NCBI GenBank assembly: GCA_050946115.1
Contig: JBMNUF010000003.1
Coordinates: forward strand, 62,001 to 126,000
Reading direction: 5' to 3'
Origin: CAYFRC01 sp050946115
GTDB lineage: Bacteria > Bacillota > Clostridia > Christensenellales > Aristaeellaceae
Length of the DNA: 64,000 nt
In this document: piece after piece, positions 50,163-57,895 of the stretch
Layout of the letters: every line of letters starts with the position of its first letter
Position numbering within the stretch: position 1 is the stretch's first letter
Notes under the pieces: model-generated
What the model was told of the DNA's origin: nothing
What the model saw: only the letters and a program-made list of their open reading frames with translations
Database searches by the model: none
Made by a program: the position numbers and the translations under genes

Positions 50163-52183
50163 GCGGTCAGCTCCACCCTCTGGATGATGTGATCCTGATA
50201 GCACTTATCCAGTTCCACAAAATAGCCGCTCCAACCCCATACGCGCACGATGAGGTTGCGGTAGTTTTCGGGGTGTTTCTGCGCATCCAACAGCGTTTCG
50301 CGGTTCACCGTGTTGAGCTGGAGCTGGTGGCCGCCGTCCAACATGAACGAACGCACGAGCATCGCGACCTTTTCGATCGCCTCGTCGCTGCGGAACACGC
50401 TGTCGTGGAACTCGATCGTGAGCGGGCCGCCGTTGATCACGTTCGACAGGTCGGGCTTTGCGAAGCTGCGCAGGATGCTCGCGGGGCCGTCCACCTTCAC
50501 GTTCAGCGCGGGCGCGTAGTTCGCGGGGAGCGGCTCCTCGGCGCGCCTGCCGTCGGGCGTCGCGCCGATGTCCGATGCGTGCCAGATGTAATACATCGCG
50601 GAACCCGTTCCGGCGCGGAAGATGCCGCCGCGTTCGTTTTTGATGCCCTTGACCGCGTCCGAAAACGCGTCCAGGAGGAACGGGGCGTACTTGTCCGCGC
50701 GGTCGTCGTCGTTGCCCATCTTGGGGCATTCGAATTTCAGGTGGTGCTGCAGCTCCTGCGCGCCTTCAAAATCCGTCTCGAGCGCAGCGAGGAGTTTTTG
50801 CGGCTCCATGCCCTCCCTGAAAATGCACTGCTCGATCGCGGCGAGGGAATCCGCCGCCGTCGCGAGCCCCGTGCCGTGCAGCCCGTAGTTGTTGTACTTG
50901 TTGCCGAGGGAGATGTCTCTTTCGTTTTCGAGGCAGCCGTCAAAGAAGAGGGACATATAGGGCGAAGGGATGATGTAGAGATTGTCCAGCGTCTTTGCAA
51001 TGGCGCGAACCTCGGAGAAGATGCGCTTCTTTACGTCCGCAAGCACATCGTCCATACAGCGCGCCGTTTCGAGCGTATGAACTGCGGCTTCTTTGACCAT
51101 CGCCGCGAGCGGCACCGCGCCGATGTTCGGAATATCCATCGCGACGCCGGGGATAATGAACTCCCAGCAGGCGGCAACGACGTAATCGCGGGCATCCTCC
51201 TCAGCATAGCCAAGCTTCATCAGCCCGGGGATGACCACATCGTCGTTTTCGTACTGCGGAAAGCCCAGTCCGAGCTTTGTAAGGCGCGTGCCTTGGATGT
51301 ATACGCCAAGCGGCGTCTTGGCATTTACGCGCAGGTTGATCTTGGGGTCGATCACGCGCAGCTCGCCGGATGCGATCAGGCACAGTTCGGACAGCTTCGA
51401 ATAGCCGTCTTCGCCGCCCTTGGTCATGCCGCCAAGCACCATGCTCTGCCCGTTGTCGCCCTGCTGCATCCCGGGGTACAGGTCGCTGTCGCGGTTGCAG
51501 GAAAGGAAAAACTCCTCGATCCATTCGAGCGCTTCTTCATCCGTCATCCCGCGCGCTTTGTCCCCTTCGTAATACGGGCGCATATACTGATCGAACCTGC
51601 CGAGCGTGTTGTGGTAGTTGCCCTCGCACCACATGGCGTAGTGGAGCACGCGCAGGCTCTGAAGTGCCTCGGGAAAGGTTTCGGCGCCGAAGCGGGGCAC
51701 CTTGTCGAGCCGAAGGGCGATGTCCTCCCTGCCTGCTTCGCGGGCATGGACGGCGTAGCGCGCTGCGAAATCCAGCACCGCGCAAATCCCTGTGCGCATC
51801 GCCTCCGCAGACTCGGAGGTGCGCCCCTCGAGCTTTTCCAGCTGCGCCTGAAGCCCTTCTTTCAGGATTTTTTCGTAATCGGGGGAGATGTTGCACACGT
51901 TGCCGTTTTCGTGGATCTTGTGGCGGGATGTGATTTCGTCCCACTCAAAATCCGAAAAGATTCGCGGCGCGTTCCTGCGCGTCCTGAGAAGGGCGATGCG
52001 CTCCCCGTCGAGCAGCACGGGCGTTTCCGCCTCGAGGGATGCTTTCAGGCGCAGCGCCGTGCGCAAAGCCCCCGAAAGCGCGGGGTCGCGGTATGAATGG
52101 CAGTCTATCCCGCCTTCGCACCTGAAGGCGTGGTGCTTCTTTTCAAGGATGAAGCGTTTGAGGCGCGATATTCTCTCCGTCAT
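50159..52183 (-). CDS. Glycyl radical enzyme of unknown substrate
   Basis: A 674-residue pyruvate formate-lyase-like barrel enzyme. The radical-site motif is RVWGWSGYF with Gly650 in the usual position near the C-terminus, followed by the QDHIIQR tail. The thiyl-radical Cys is probably C339 in AACWEF, where the eliminase subfamilies usually have GCVE; Glu341 keeps the place of the general base. It is shorter than choline TMA-lyase or glycerol dehydratase (about 790-850 residues). The Glu suggests a dehydratase, lyase or decarboxylase rather than PFL, but the substrate is unknown. No microcompartment genes are nearby. It overlaps ogt by 41 bases and the activase by 4. Confidence 0.88.
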   Translation of the reverse strand: MTERISRLKRFILEKKHHAFRCEGGIDCHSYRDPALSGALRTALRLKASLEAETPVLLDGERIALLRTRRNAPRIFSDFEWDEITSRHKIHENGNVCNISPDYEKILKEGLQAQLEKLEGRTSESAEAMRTGICAVLDFAARYAVHAREAGREDIALRLDKVPRFGAETFPEALQSLRVLHYAMWCEGNYHNTLGRFDQYMRPYYEGDKARGMTDEEALEWIEEFFLSCNRDSDLYPGMQQGDNGQSMVLGGMTKGGEDGYSKLSELCLIASGELRVIDPKINLRVNAKTPLGVYIQGTRLTKLGLGFPQYENDDVVIPGLMKLGYAEEDARDYVVAACWEFIIPGVAMDIPNIGAVPLAAMVKEAAVHTLETARCMDDVLADVKKRIFSEVRAIAKTLDNLYIIPSPYMSLFFDGCLENERDISLGNKYNNYGLHGTGLATAADSLAAIEQCIFREGMEPQKLLAALETDFEGAQELQHHLKFECPKMGNDDDRADKYAPFLLDAFSDAVKGIKNERGGIFRAGTGSAMYYIWHASDIGATPDGRRAEEPLPANYAPALNVKVDGPASILRSFAKPDLSNVINGGPLTIEFHDSVFRSDEAIEKVAMLVRSFMLDGGHQLQLNTVNRETLLDAQKHPENYRNLIVRVWGWSGYFVELDKCYQDHIIQRVELTA

Positions 52184-52619
52184 TTGATATGCCCTCCCTT
52201 TCCAGCAGCAAAAGCCGCTCTTTGATGTGGATGCCTAGCGCGTAACCCGTGAGCTTTCCGCCCGCGCCGATCACGCGGTGGCAGGGGATGATGATCGGAA
52301 TGGGGTTTTTGTGGCACGCCGAGCCGACCGCCCGCGCGCCGTAGCCCAAAAGCCCCTTATACGTCGCGGTCTCGCCATAGGGGATATCGCAAAGCGCGCG
52401 AAACACGCGCCTTTCAAATTCCGTGCCGCGCGGCGCGATGGGAAGATCGAACGCGCGCAGCCGCCCCGCGAAGTACGCCTTTAGCTGCGACGCGGCTTCC
52501 GAAAGGAGTGGCGTTTCTTCGGAGGAAGCGCAGCTCGCAAGCGACAGCTTCGTCAGAAACCCGCCCTCCTCTGCGAGGCACAGATACCCTATGGGGCTTT
52601 CTACGACCATTGTACGCAA
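52143..52619 (-). CDS. ogt: Methylated-DNA-protein cysteine methyltransferase
   Basis: Removes alkyl groups from O6 of guanine by suicide transfer to its own cysteine. The 158-residue protein has the active-site PCHRV, GTEFERRVFRALCDIPYGET (helix-turn-helix DNA-binding region) and the GKLTGYALG wing. I place the start at TTG 52617-52619, 7 bases after GGGAGG; the next ATG at 52608-52610 is 16 bases away. Its 3' end overlaps the glycyl radical enzyme's start by 41 bases in another frame, unusual for unrelated functions. Confidence 0.92.
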   Translation of the reverse strand: MRTMVVESPIGYLCLAEEGGFLTKLSLASCASSEETPLLSEAASQLKAYFAGRLRAFDLPIAPRGTEFERRVFRALCDIPYGETATYKGLLGYGARAVGSACHKNPIPIIIPCHRVIGAGGKLTGYALGIHIKERLLLLEREGISNDGENIAPQTLHP

Positions 52620-52639
52620 AGTATCGCCTCCCGTCAAGC

Positions 52640-52680
52640 AAAAAACGGGAACAGCGTTCAAAATTTGAAAGCCGTTCCCG
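52640..52680 (-). terminator. Terminator of the PHP-to-rpmH operon
   Basis: CGGGAAC and GTTCCCG with an inner TTCAAA/TTTGAA pairing form a long hairpin; the minus strand then has a run of T. It ends the rpmH-rnpA-yidD-yidC-jag-PHP transcript. Confidence 0.85.
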
Positions 52681-52686
52681 CAATTA

Positions 52687-53358
52687 CTACAGAATCCTTC
52701 CGTCCTCGATGCGCACGGGGTCTGGCGTAGCGCGAAGATACGCCGTAAAATCCGCCGGCATTTCTGAAAGCGCGATGCCGCCGCGCGCCACATCGGGCAC
52801 CTGATGCGCGTCCGAGCCCGAAAGCATGGACAAACGGTGCCGCGTCGCGTAGGCAAGGGCATCCCCGTTGCGGCTGTCGTGGCGGGGGTTGCCGTTATAG
52901 ACCTCGATGCCGTCGAGCCACAGGGGATTTTGCGCAGTAAGCCCCACGCGGAACGGATGCGCCTGATACAAAAGACCGCCCATTCCGTTCACGACTTCGT
53001 GCAGCGCGCAGATGCTCGGACATCTATCCAGCTTCTCCATAAGGCTCGGGATTTGCTCTTCCGAAAGCCCGTACGCCAGAAAATCTTCGTCTCCCAAAAA
53101 GGAGAGCCGAAGTTCCGCGCCCAACAGCACCCGAACGCCCCGCTTCTCCCCTTCCTCCCGCGCCGCGCGATAGCCCGAAAGGTATTCGTCCGCGCGTTCC
53201 GTGAGGGAAAGATGCGCGTTCCAATGCTCGGAGAGGTGATCCGTAACGACGAGAGCCGCATAGCTCGCGTCCGCAAACCGCGCGACGAGTTCTTTTGCAG
53301 GCATGCGCCCGCAGGGGCCGACCTCGCTCGTGTGGGCGTGCGTTTCGATGCGAATCAT
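52687..53358 (-). CDS. PHP-domain phosphoesterase
   Basis: A 223-residue metal-dependent phosphoesterase of the polymerase-and-histidinol-phosphatase family. Motifs in order: ETHAHTSEVGPCG (two His), VVTDHL, GAELRL (Glu), YQAHPFR and SGSDAHQ, which supply the metal ligands. Substrate unknown; relatives cleave small phosphoesters or nucleotides. Its ATG overlaps the jag stop by 4 bases, so it is the last gene of that operon; this pairing is not part of the classic rpmH operon. Confidence 0.9.
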   Translation of the reverse strand: MIRIETHAHTSEVGPCGRMPAKELVARFADASYAALVVTDHLSEHWNAHLSLTERADEYLSGYRAAREEGEKRGVRVLLGAELRLSFLGDEDFLAYGLSEEQIPSLMEKLDRCPSICALHEVVNGMGGLLYQAHPFRVGLTAQNPLWLDGIEVYNGNPRHDSRNGDALAYATRHRLSMLSGSDAHQVPDVARGGIALSEMPADFTAYLRATPDPVRIEDGRIL

Positions 53359-54353
53359 TTCAGCGTGATGATGACCCTGCGATACGGCTCCTCGCCTTCC
53401 GAATGGGTGGAGACGTCCTTATCGTTTTGCAGCGCGCTGTGGAGGATGCGGCGCTCATACGGATTCATCGGCTCGAGCGCGACGCGCCTTCCCGTCTTTT
53501 TCGCCTTCGCCGCCATGCGGAAGGCGAGCTTCGTGAGCGCTTCCTCGCGCCGCGCGCGGTAGTGCTCGGTGTCGAGCGAAACGCGCGTGTAGTCGTCTTT
53601 GTCCTTGTTCACATAGAGACTGGTGAGGTATTGCAGCGCGTCGAGCGTCTCGCCGCGCCTGCCGATTAAAACGCCGAGCGTATCGCCGGACATCTGTACG
53701 CGGATCGCGCCCTCTTCTTCCTTGACGCGAATCTCGACGGAAACGCCCATCTTCTGCGTGGTGGATTCGAGGAATTCATAGCACTTTTTGCCGAGCTCGG
53801 ACAGCGCGTCCTTCTCCGCGAACGGGAATACCTCGAACGTGGACGGAACGAACGCCTGCTCCGCATCGGGCTGTCGCTGCTTTTCGCGCCTTGGCCTTTG
53901 CGCCCTTTTGGGCTTTTGCGGCTTCTCCGCGCGCGCGGGCGCATCTTCCCTTGCAGGGGCTTCTTCCTTTGCGGGCGCGGGCTTCTTTTCCTGTTGCGGC
54001 TTTTTCTCGGGCTTTTGTTTCGCCTCAGGCTGCGGTTTTTTCTCGGGCTGTTGTTTCGCCTCGGGCTGCGGCTTCTTTTCGGGCTGCGGCTTTTTCTCGG
54101 GGCGCGGCTTCTTTTCCTTTTCAGGCTGCGCGTCCAGGGAGCTGCGCAGCATATCGAAATCGATTTCCTCGTGCGCGCTGTCTTCCTTTTTCGTGATGCG
54201 CACGCGCGCAAGCCGTCCGAAAAGCCCGAACAGGCCCGGGCTCCCCGCGTCGAGCACCTCCGTCGTGACGGAGGATATGTCGCAATCGAGCTCCTTAAGA
54301 CCCGCTCGGATGGCTTCCTCGGGGGTCTTTCCGCTCTTTTCTATCGAAATCAA
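53355..54353 (-). CDS. jag: RNA-binding protein Jag/KhpB
   Basis: An RNA-binding regulator of cell elongation in Gram-positive bacteria. The 332-residue protein has the N-terminal Jag domain (residues 1-55, KTPEEAIRAGLKEL, GLFGLFGRLARVRI), a long Lys/Pro/Glu-rich linker (about 75-160, with repeats of PEKKPQPE and PEAKQ), a KH domain (IGRRGETLDALQYL, GxxG loop) and a C-terminal R3H domain (RREEALTKLA then EPMNPYERRILHSAL and SEGEEPYRRVII). The charged linker is longer than in many orthologues. It overlaps yidC by 4 bases. Confidence 0.94.
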   Translation of the reverse strand: MISIEKSGKTPEEAIRAGLKELDCDISSVTTEVLDAGSPGLFGLFGRLARVRITKKEDSAHEEIDFDMLRSSLDAQPEKEKKPRPEKKPQPEKKPQPEAKQQPEKKPQPEAKQKPEKKPQQEKKPAPAKEEAPAREDAPARAEKPQKPKRAQRPRREKQRQPDAEQAFVPSTFEVFPFAEKDALSELGKKCYEFLESTTQKMGVSVEIRVKEEEGAIRVQMSGDTLGVLIGRRGETLDALQYLTSLYVNKDKDDYTRVSLDTEHYRARREEALTKLAFRMAAKAKKTGRRVALEPMNPYERRILHSALQNDKDVSTHSEGEEPYRRVIITLK

Positions 54354-55357
54354 GGTTTGATTACCTCCTGATTGTCGGTCGTAGCAGAGGCCATGGCGTC
54401 CTTCCTGGCAAAATACCAGTTGACCGCGAGCTGCGAGATGATCTGAATGATGTTCGCGGCGACCCAGTAGATCGCAAACGCCGTGGTCGAGGTGCAGCAG
54501 AACCAGACGGAGATGATCGGGAAGATGTTGTTCATCATCTTGCCGGACTGCTGGGATGCCTCATCCTGCGGCTGGTTGGCGCTGAGCAGCTTCGAGGACA
54601 AAATCTGGCTCGAGCCGGCGAGCACCGGCAGGATGAGATAGCCGTTGAATATCTCCGGAATTCTGAGCGTGGTAAAGACCATCGGCGCGGAAAAGACGAC
54701 CTTCGTCGCGCCGAAATACTCCGCGAACGGCAGATACGCCTCGCTCGCGAGGAAGGCGCGCGCGGCCTCCAACTTTTCGGGCGAGAGCATTTCGATGCCC
54801 GCAACGGCGTTGATCGCGGAGAGCTTGTCGCCCACGGCGGGGATCACGGTGGACCAGAAGGTGTCCGGCTGGAACACGTTTTTGACCCACAGCCAGCTCT
54901 GCATGACGATGCCGTTGTCCCGCAAGAACTGCTCGGTGATGACTGCGCCTTCAAAGCCCTCTTGCTTGGAGATCTCGATCATCTTCATGATGAGCCCGAT
55001 GGTCCTCTCGTTGGCGACGACGCGCATGGCGGTAAACATGCAGAACATGATCGGAAGCTGGATGAGCATGGGCAGGCATCCCGACAGCGGGCTCACGCCC
55101 GCCTTGCGGTACAGCTCCTGCTGCTTCTTGGTGAGTTTTTCCTTGTCGTTGGCGTACTTCTTCTGAATCGCGTCCAGCTGCGGCTTCAGCACGTTCATGC
55201 TGCGCATGGACTGTTTGGACTTGACGTCGAGCGGGAACAGGACGAGCCGTATGAGAAACGTGAACAGGACGACGGACCAGCCGTAGCTGCCCACGACGCC
55301 GTCGATAAAATACAGCACTTCCCGTAAAGCGCCGCTGATAAAGTTCATTGAAGCCAT
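54350..55357 (-). CDS. yidC: Membrane protein insertase YidC
   Basis: Inserts membrane proteins alone or with SecYEG. The 335-residue protein is the short Gram-positive type: five membrane segments, the first near residues 5-30 with GVVGSYGWSVVLFTFLIRLVLF carrying the conserved Arg in the groove, a cytosolic coiled region (MNVLKPQLDAIQKKYAND), and PMLIQLPIMFCMFTA. No lipobox cysteine is seen at the start. It lies between yidD and jag. Confidence 0.95.
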   Translation of the reverse strand: MASMNFISGALREVLYFIDGVVGSYGWSVVLFTFLIRLVLFPLDVKSKQSMRSMNVLKPQLDAIQKKYANDKEKLTKKQQELYRKAGVSPLSGCLPMLIQLPIMFCMFTAMRVVANERTIGLIMKMIEISKQEGFEGAVITEQFLRDNGIVMQSWLWVKNVFQPDTFWSTVIPAVGDKLSAINAVAGIEMLSPEKLEAARAFLASEAYLPFAEYFGATKVVFSAPMVFTTLRIPEIFNGYLILPVLAGSSQILSSKLLSANQPQDEASQQSGKMMNNIFPIISVWFCCTSTTAFAIYWVAANIIQIISQLAVNWYFARKDAMASATTDNQEVIKP

Positions 55358-55387
55358 TGCAGGTCATTTCCTCCCACTGCGCATGTA

Positions 55388-55597
55388 TTAGGGCACGGGG
55401 TCGTACCCGCCCTTATGAAACGGATGACACTTGAGTAGCCTTTTGACCGCGAGCGCAAATCCCTTGCCCGCGCCGTATTTCTCGATCGCCTCCAGCGCGT
55501 ATTGGGAGCACGTCGGGACGAACCGGCAGCTTGGCGGGAACATCGGGCTGATGCAGCGCCTGTAAAAGCGGATAAGGAAGAGGAGCAGCGCTTTCAA
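55388..55597 (-). CDS. yidD: Membrane protein insertion efficiency factor YidD
   Basis: A 69-residue membrane-associated protein with the family pattern RFYRRCISP, PSCRFVPTCSQYALEAI and HPFHKGGYDPVP. The start is TTG at 55595-55597 with GGAGG 7 bases upstream (product MKALLLFLIRFY). The TTG overlaps the rnpA stop by 4 bases. The gene has three conserved cysteines and is in the canonical rnpA-yidD-yidC order. Confidence 0.94.
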   Translation of the reverse strand: MKALLLFLIRFYRRCISPMFPPSCRFVPTCSQYALEAIEKYGAGKGFALAVKRLLKCHPFHKGGYDPVP

Positions 55598-55935
55598 TCG
55601 TTTTCCTCCACAGCATAAAGCCCCGCTCTGGACAGAACGGAGCGCATGTCCTTCGTCAGCGCTTCGTGCGTGGCGTGGACTGCCTGATTGCGGGCGATAA
55701 AGATATACTTGCCCGGCTTCAGGAGCGGCCTTTCCATGCGGAAATCCTCCCGAAGCATGCGCCGTATCCGATTGCGCGTCACGCTGTTGCCGACCTTTGC
55801 CGACACGGAAAAGCCGACCTTCTGCACGCGCGCCTTTTGATAGACCAGCACGACGTGCTTTGAGGGGGTGGATACGCCCCTTCTGTACACCTGCTGGAAA
55901 ACCTTGTTGCGCCCGAGAGAATACCTGCGGTCCAT
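55594..55935 (-). CDS. rnpA: Ribonuclease P protein component
   Basis: The basic protein partner of the RNase P RNA that matures tRNA 5' ends. The 113-residue product begins MDRRYSLGRNKVFQQVYRRG, and has the RNR motif in NSVTRNRIRRMLRE and the C-terminal FIARNQAVHATHEAL. The ATG at 55933-55935 is chosen to match the family N-terminus; an upstream ATG at 55963-55965 would add ten residues and lacks a ribosome site. Confidence 0.93.
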   Translation of the reverse strand: MDRRYSLGRNKVFQQVYRRGVSTPSKHVVLVYQKARVQKVGFSVSAKVGNSVTRNRIRRMLREDFRMERPLLKPGKYIFIARNQAVHATHEALTKDMRSVLSRAGLYAVEEND

Positions 55936-55968
55936 GCGGAACGGATGCGCATTGCCCCGATCCATCGA

Positions 55969-56103
55969 TTATGCGGACAGCGTCTTGCGGCCGCGCGCGC
56001 GGCGGGCTTTGAGGATGTTGCGGCCGCTCTTGGTCTTCATGCGGGTACGGAAGCCGTGCACCCTCGATCTCGTAGCCTTCTTCGGCTGGTAGGTACGTTT
56101 CAT
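55969..56103 (-). CDS. rpmH: 50S ribosomal protein L34
   Basis: A 44-residue, very basic protein (MKRTYQPKKATRSRVHGFRT and ending in RARGRKTLSA), identical in pattern to bacterial L34. It heads the operon rpmH-rnpA-yidD-yidC-jag. In most Firmicutes dnaA lies just upstream on the other strand; here a tRNA gene is found instead. Confidence 0.97.
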   Translation of the reverse strand: MKRTYQPKKATRSRVHGFRTRMKTKSGRNILKARRARGRKTLSA

Positions 56104-56198
56104 GGGGAATCAATCCTTTCAAAATGATGTGGTGTGTATGCTGAATCGCCTTCGGTACTGTGTCGGTCGAAAGCGGGCATTTTAGAGTAAGCTGTTCC

Positions 56199-56227
56199 AG
56201 TATAAAAGAAAACCCCGACTATGTCAA
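56199..56227 (-). promoter_or_regulatory. Promoter of the rpmH operon
   Basis: Minus-strand TTGACA and TATACT with a 17-base spacer, 95 bases before the rpmH ATG. No DnaA-box cluster is evident in the 56104-56342 gap, so this does not look like oriC. Confidence 0.82.
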
Positions 56228-56299
56228 GCCGTGAACGGTAAATTTTCTCATGGCGGCACGAAGGCGACGGCGCTTTACCAAGTATTTACACAAAGGATA

Positions 56300-56328
56300 T
56301 TGACAAAGCGCGCCGCGCGCTGTATAAT
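56300..56328 (+). promoter_or_regulatory. Promoter of the tRNA-Val gene
   Basis: TTGACA and TATAAT, both perfect, with a 17-base spacer, ending 14 bases before the tRNA. Diverges from the rpmH promoter. Confidence 0.88.
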
Positions 56329-56342
56329 TTTCTTTGTCGTTT

Positions 56343-56419
56343 GGGGTTATAGCCCAGTTGGTTAGAGCGCCACGTTGACATCGTGGAGGTCATGTGTTCG
56401 AGTCACATTAACCCCACCA
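56343..56419 (+). tRNA. tRNA-Val (anticodon GAC), CCA encoded
   Basis: A full cloverleaf can be drawn: acceptor GGGGTTA/TAACCCC, D-arm with AGTTGGTTA, anticodon stem CCACG/CGTGG around loop TTGACAT (anticodon GAC), variable loop, T-arm ATGTG/CACAT with TTCGAGT, discriminator A and encoded CCA. The D-stem has one mismatch. It reads GUC and GUU valine codons. Confidence 0.95.
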
Positions 56420-56421
56420 CA

Positions 56422-56458
56422 AGCGCCGAGCAAATGCGTTCGGCGCTCTTTCTTTTTG
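56422..56458 (+). terminator. Terminator of the tRNA-Val gene
   Basis: AGCGCCGA and TCGGCGCT form an 8-bp stem, followed by CTTTCTTTTT on the plus strand. Confidence 0.9.
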
Positions 56459-56473
56459 TCGGCAGACGCTCAC

Positions 56474-56511
56474 AAAAGGTGCGCCCCGTTTGTGCAGGGG
56501 CGCGCCTTTTT
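56474..56511 (-). terminator. Terminator of the alaS/G1P dehydrogenase transcript
   Basis: A 14-bp stem with one G-T wobble (AAAAGGTGCGCCCC with its partner) and T runs on both strands, 8 bases past the G1P dehydrogenase stop. Confidence 0.85.
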
Positions 56512-56518
56512 CTGCATC

Positions 56519-57871
56519 TCAGTCCGCGCGTACCCTCGCGCGCGCCTCGTCCGAAAGCCCGATGTCCCACAGAAGGGAGCAGGACATGTACTTGTCCCGC
56601 ACCTCGCGCGCGCCGGTAAAGGCGTCCTTCGCGTCCTCCTCCGATACGCCGAGGTCCTTCGGCAGCATCGGCATGCCGAGATTGTACATGAGGCGCTCGA
56701 TCTCCGCCGTGGGCGGCAGCTCCTCCTCGATGACCTTCAGGATTTCGTCCCAGTTCGCGAGGATGTTGTCCAGCCGTTTTGCGTGGTTTTTCGGGTCGTT
56801 TTTGCCGGCTTTGCGCTCGATCTCCAAAATCTGCGGCGCGGATTTCCCGAACACGCGGCGCACCATCTCCTCCCATGCCTCTTTATCGAAGCGCGCAAAG
56901 GCGTCTTCCGCGACTTTGCGGTCGGGGCTAATGGTCTTGATCCAATCGTAGAGCTTCAGCGTCAAAAGCGTCCCCACGCCCACCTGAATGCCGTGCAAAT
57001 CCGCGTGCGTGCCGCGCTCCATGGCCATCATTTCCCAGACATGCGAGAAATAGTGCTCCAGCCCCGACGCGGGGCGCGAGGTCGTTGCGTAGCTCATCGC
57101 GATGCCCGAGAGCACCAGCCCTTCCACGACCGCCTGCACCGCCTCGGGATCGCGCTCGGCCAGCTTTTCCGCGTTTTCGACGATCTTCTTGACGGCATTT
57201 CGCATGAGGGCGGCGACGTCCTCGCAGTAGTATTCGCCGGTCACGATGTGGGAGATGCGCCATTCGCAAATGGAGATGTATTTGGCGAGCATGTCGCCAA
57301 GCCCCGCCCACAGCATGCGCATGGGCGCCTTGGACATAATGCACGTATCGGCGATGATCGCCTCGGGGCAGGCGTTATACAGGGACACCTTCACGCCGTT
57401 TCTGTGCATCGCGGAGGAGTTGGAGGCGTACCCGTCCATCGAGGGTGCGGTGCCCACGACGACCGTTGGGCGCCCCACGGCGTGCGCCACGACCTTGGTC
57501 AGGTCGTTGATGACGCCGGAACCGACAGCGATCAGCACGTCGCACGAGGGGTCATACTCCATCACGATCGCGCCGACGGATGGTTCGTCCGGCTCGGGGC
57601 GCTGCTCGGAGTGCATGAAAAAGCCGTAGGGAATCTTGTTTTCATCCAGAATCGCGCAGACGCGCTCGCCCGCAGCCTTGTACGTTTCGGGATCGCACAC
57701 CACAAAGGGCTTTTTGAAGCCAAGCTCCTTCAGTACCTCGGGCAGCGATTCGATGGCGTTCCTGCCGCAGCGGAAAATCCGAAGCTCCGCTTCATGCCTT
57801 ACGCCGCAGGGGCAGTCGTACGCATGGGGGGCGCAGAGCTTTTCAAGGGGCATATTCGCAAAATCGGGCAT
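56519..57871 (-). CDS. sn-Glycerol-1-phosphate dehydrogenase (AraM/EgsA family)
   Basis: Reduces dihydroxyacetone phosphate to sn-glycerol-1-phosphate, the archaeal-type lipid backbone stereoisomer, which some Bacillota also make for prenylglycerol lipids. The 450-residue iron-alcohol dehydrogenase-like protein has the nucleotide-binding GSGVINDLTK, SMDGYASNSSA, the metal ligands Asp (in AGLGDMLAKY) and two His (in SGLEHYFSHVWE and later ERGTHADLHG). It is 24 bases after alaS, so both likely share the T-box-controlled transcript. It could instead be a relative with another substrate. Confidence 0.85.
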   Translation of the reverse strand: MPDFANMPLEKLCAPHAYDCPCGVRHEAELRIFRCGRNAIESLPEVLKELGFKKPFVVCDPETYKAAGERVCAILDENKIPYGFFMHSEQRPEPDEPSVGAIVMEYDPSCDVLIAVGSGVINDLTKVVAHAVGRPTVVVGTAPSMDGYASNSSAMHRNGVKVSLYNACPEAIIADTCIMSKAPMRMLWAGLGDMLAKYISICEWRISHIVTGEYYCEDVAALMRNAVKKIVENAEKLAERDPEAVQAVVEGLVLSGIAMSYATTSRPASGLEHYFSHVWEMMAMERGTHADLHGIQVGVGTLLTLKLYDWIKTISPDRKVAEDAFARFDKEAWEEMVRRVFGKSAPQILEIERKAGKNDPKNHAKRLDNILANWDEILKVIEEELPPTAEIERLMYNLGMPMLPKDLGVSEEDAKDAFTGAREVRDKYMSCSLLWDIGLSDEARARVRAD

Positions 57872-57895
57872 AGATACGTTCCTCCTTTGCCGAAA

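Noticed and set aside
50189..52096. A 635-codon plus-strand frame opposite the glycyl radical enzyme
   Set aside because: Same reason: antisense shadow of a conserved enzyme.
53980..54130. Repeated CGGGCTGCGGCTTTTTCTC-like units, considered as a non-coding tandem repeat
   Set aside because: They encode the in-frame PEKKPQPEAKQ-type linker of Jag.
55936..55965. Upstream ATG for rnpA at 55963-55965
   Set aside because: No ribosome site, and the ten added residues do not match the family; the start at 55935 aligns with known RnpA proteins.
56104..56342. Possible origin of replication between rpmH and the tRNA gene
   Set aside because: No DnaA-box cluster or AT-rich unwinding region was seen; only two divergent promoters.
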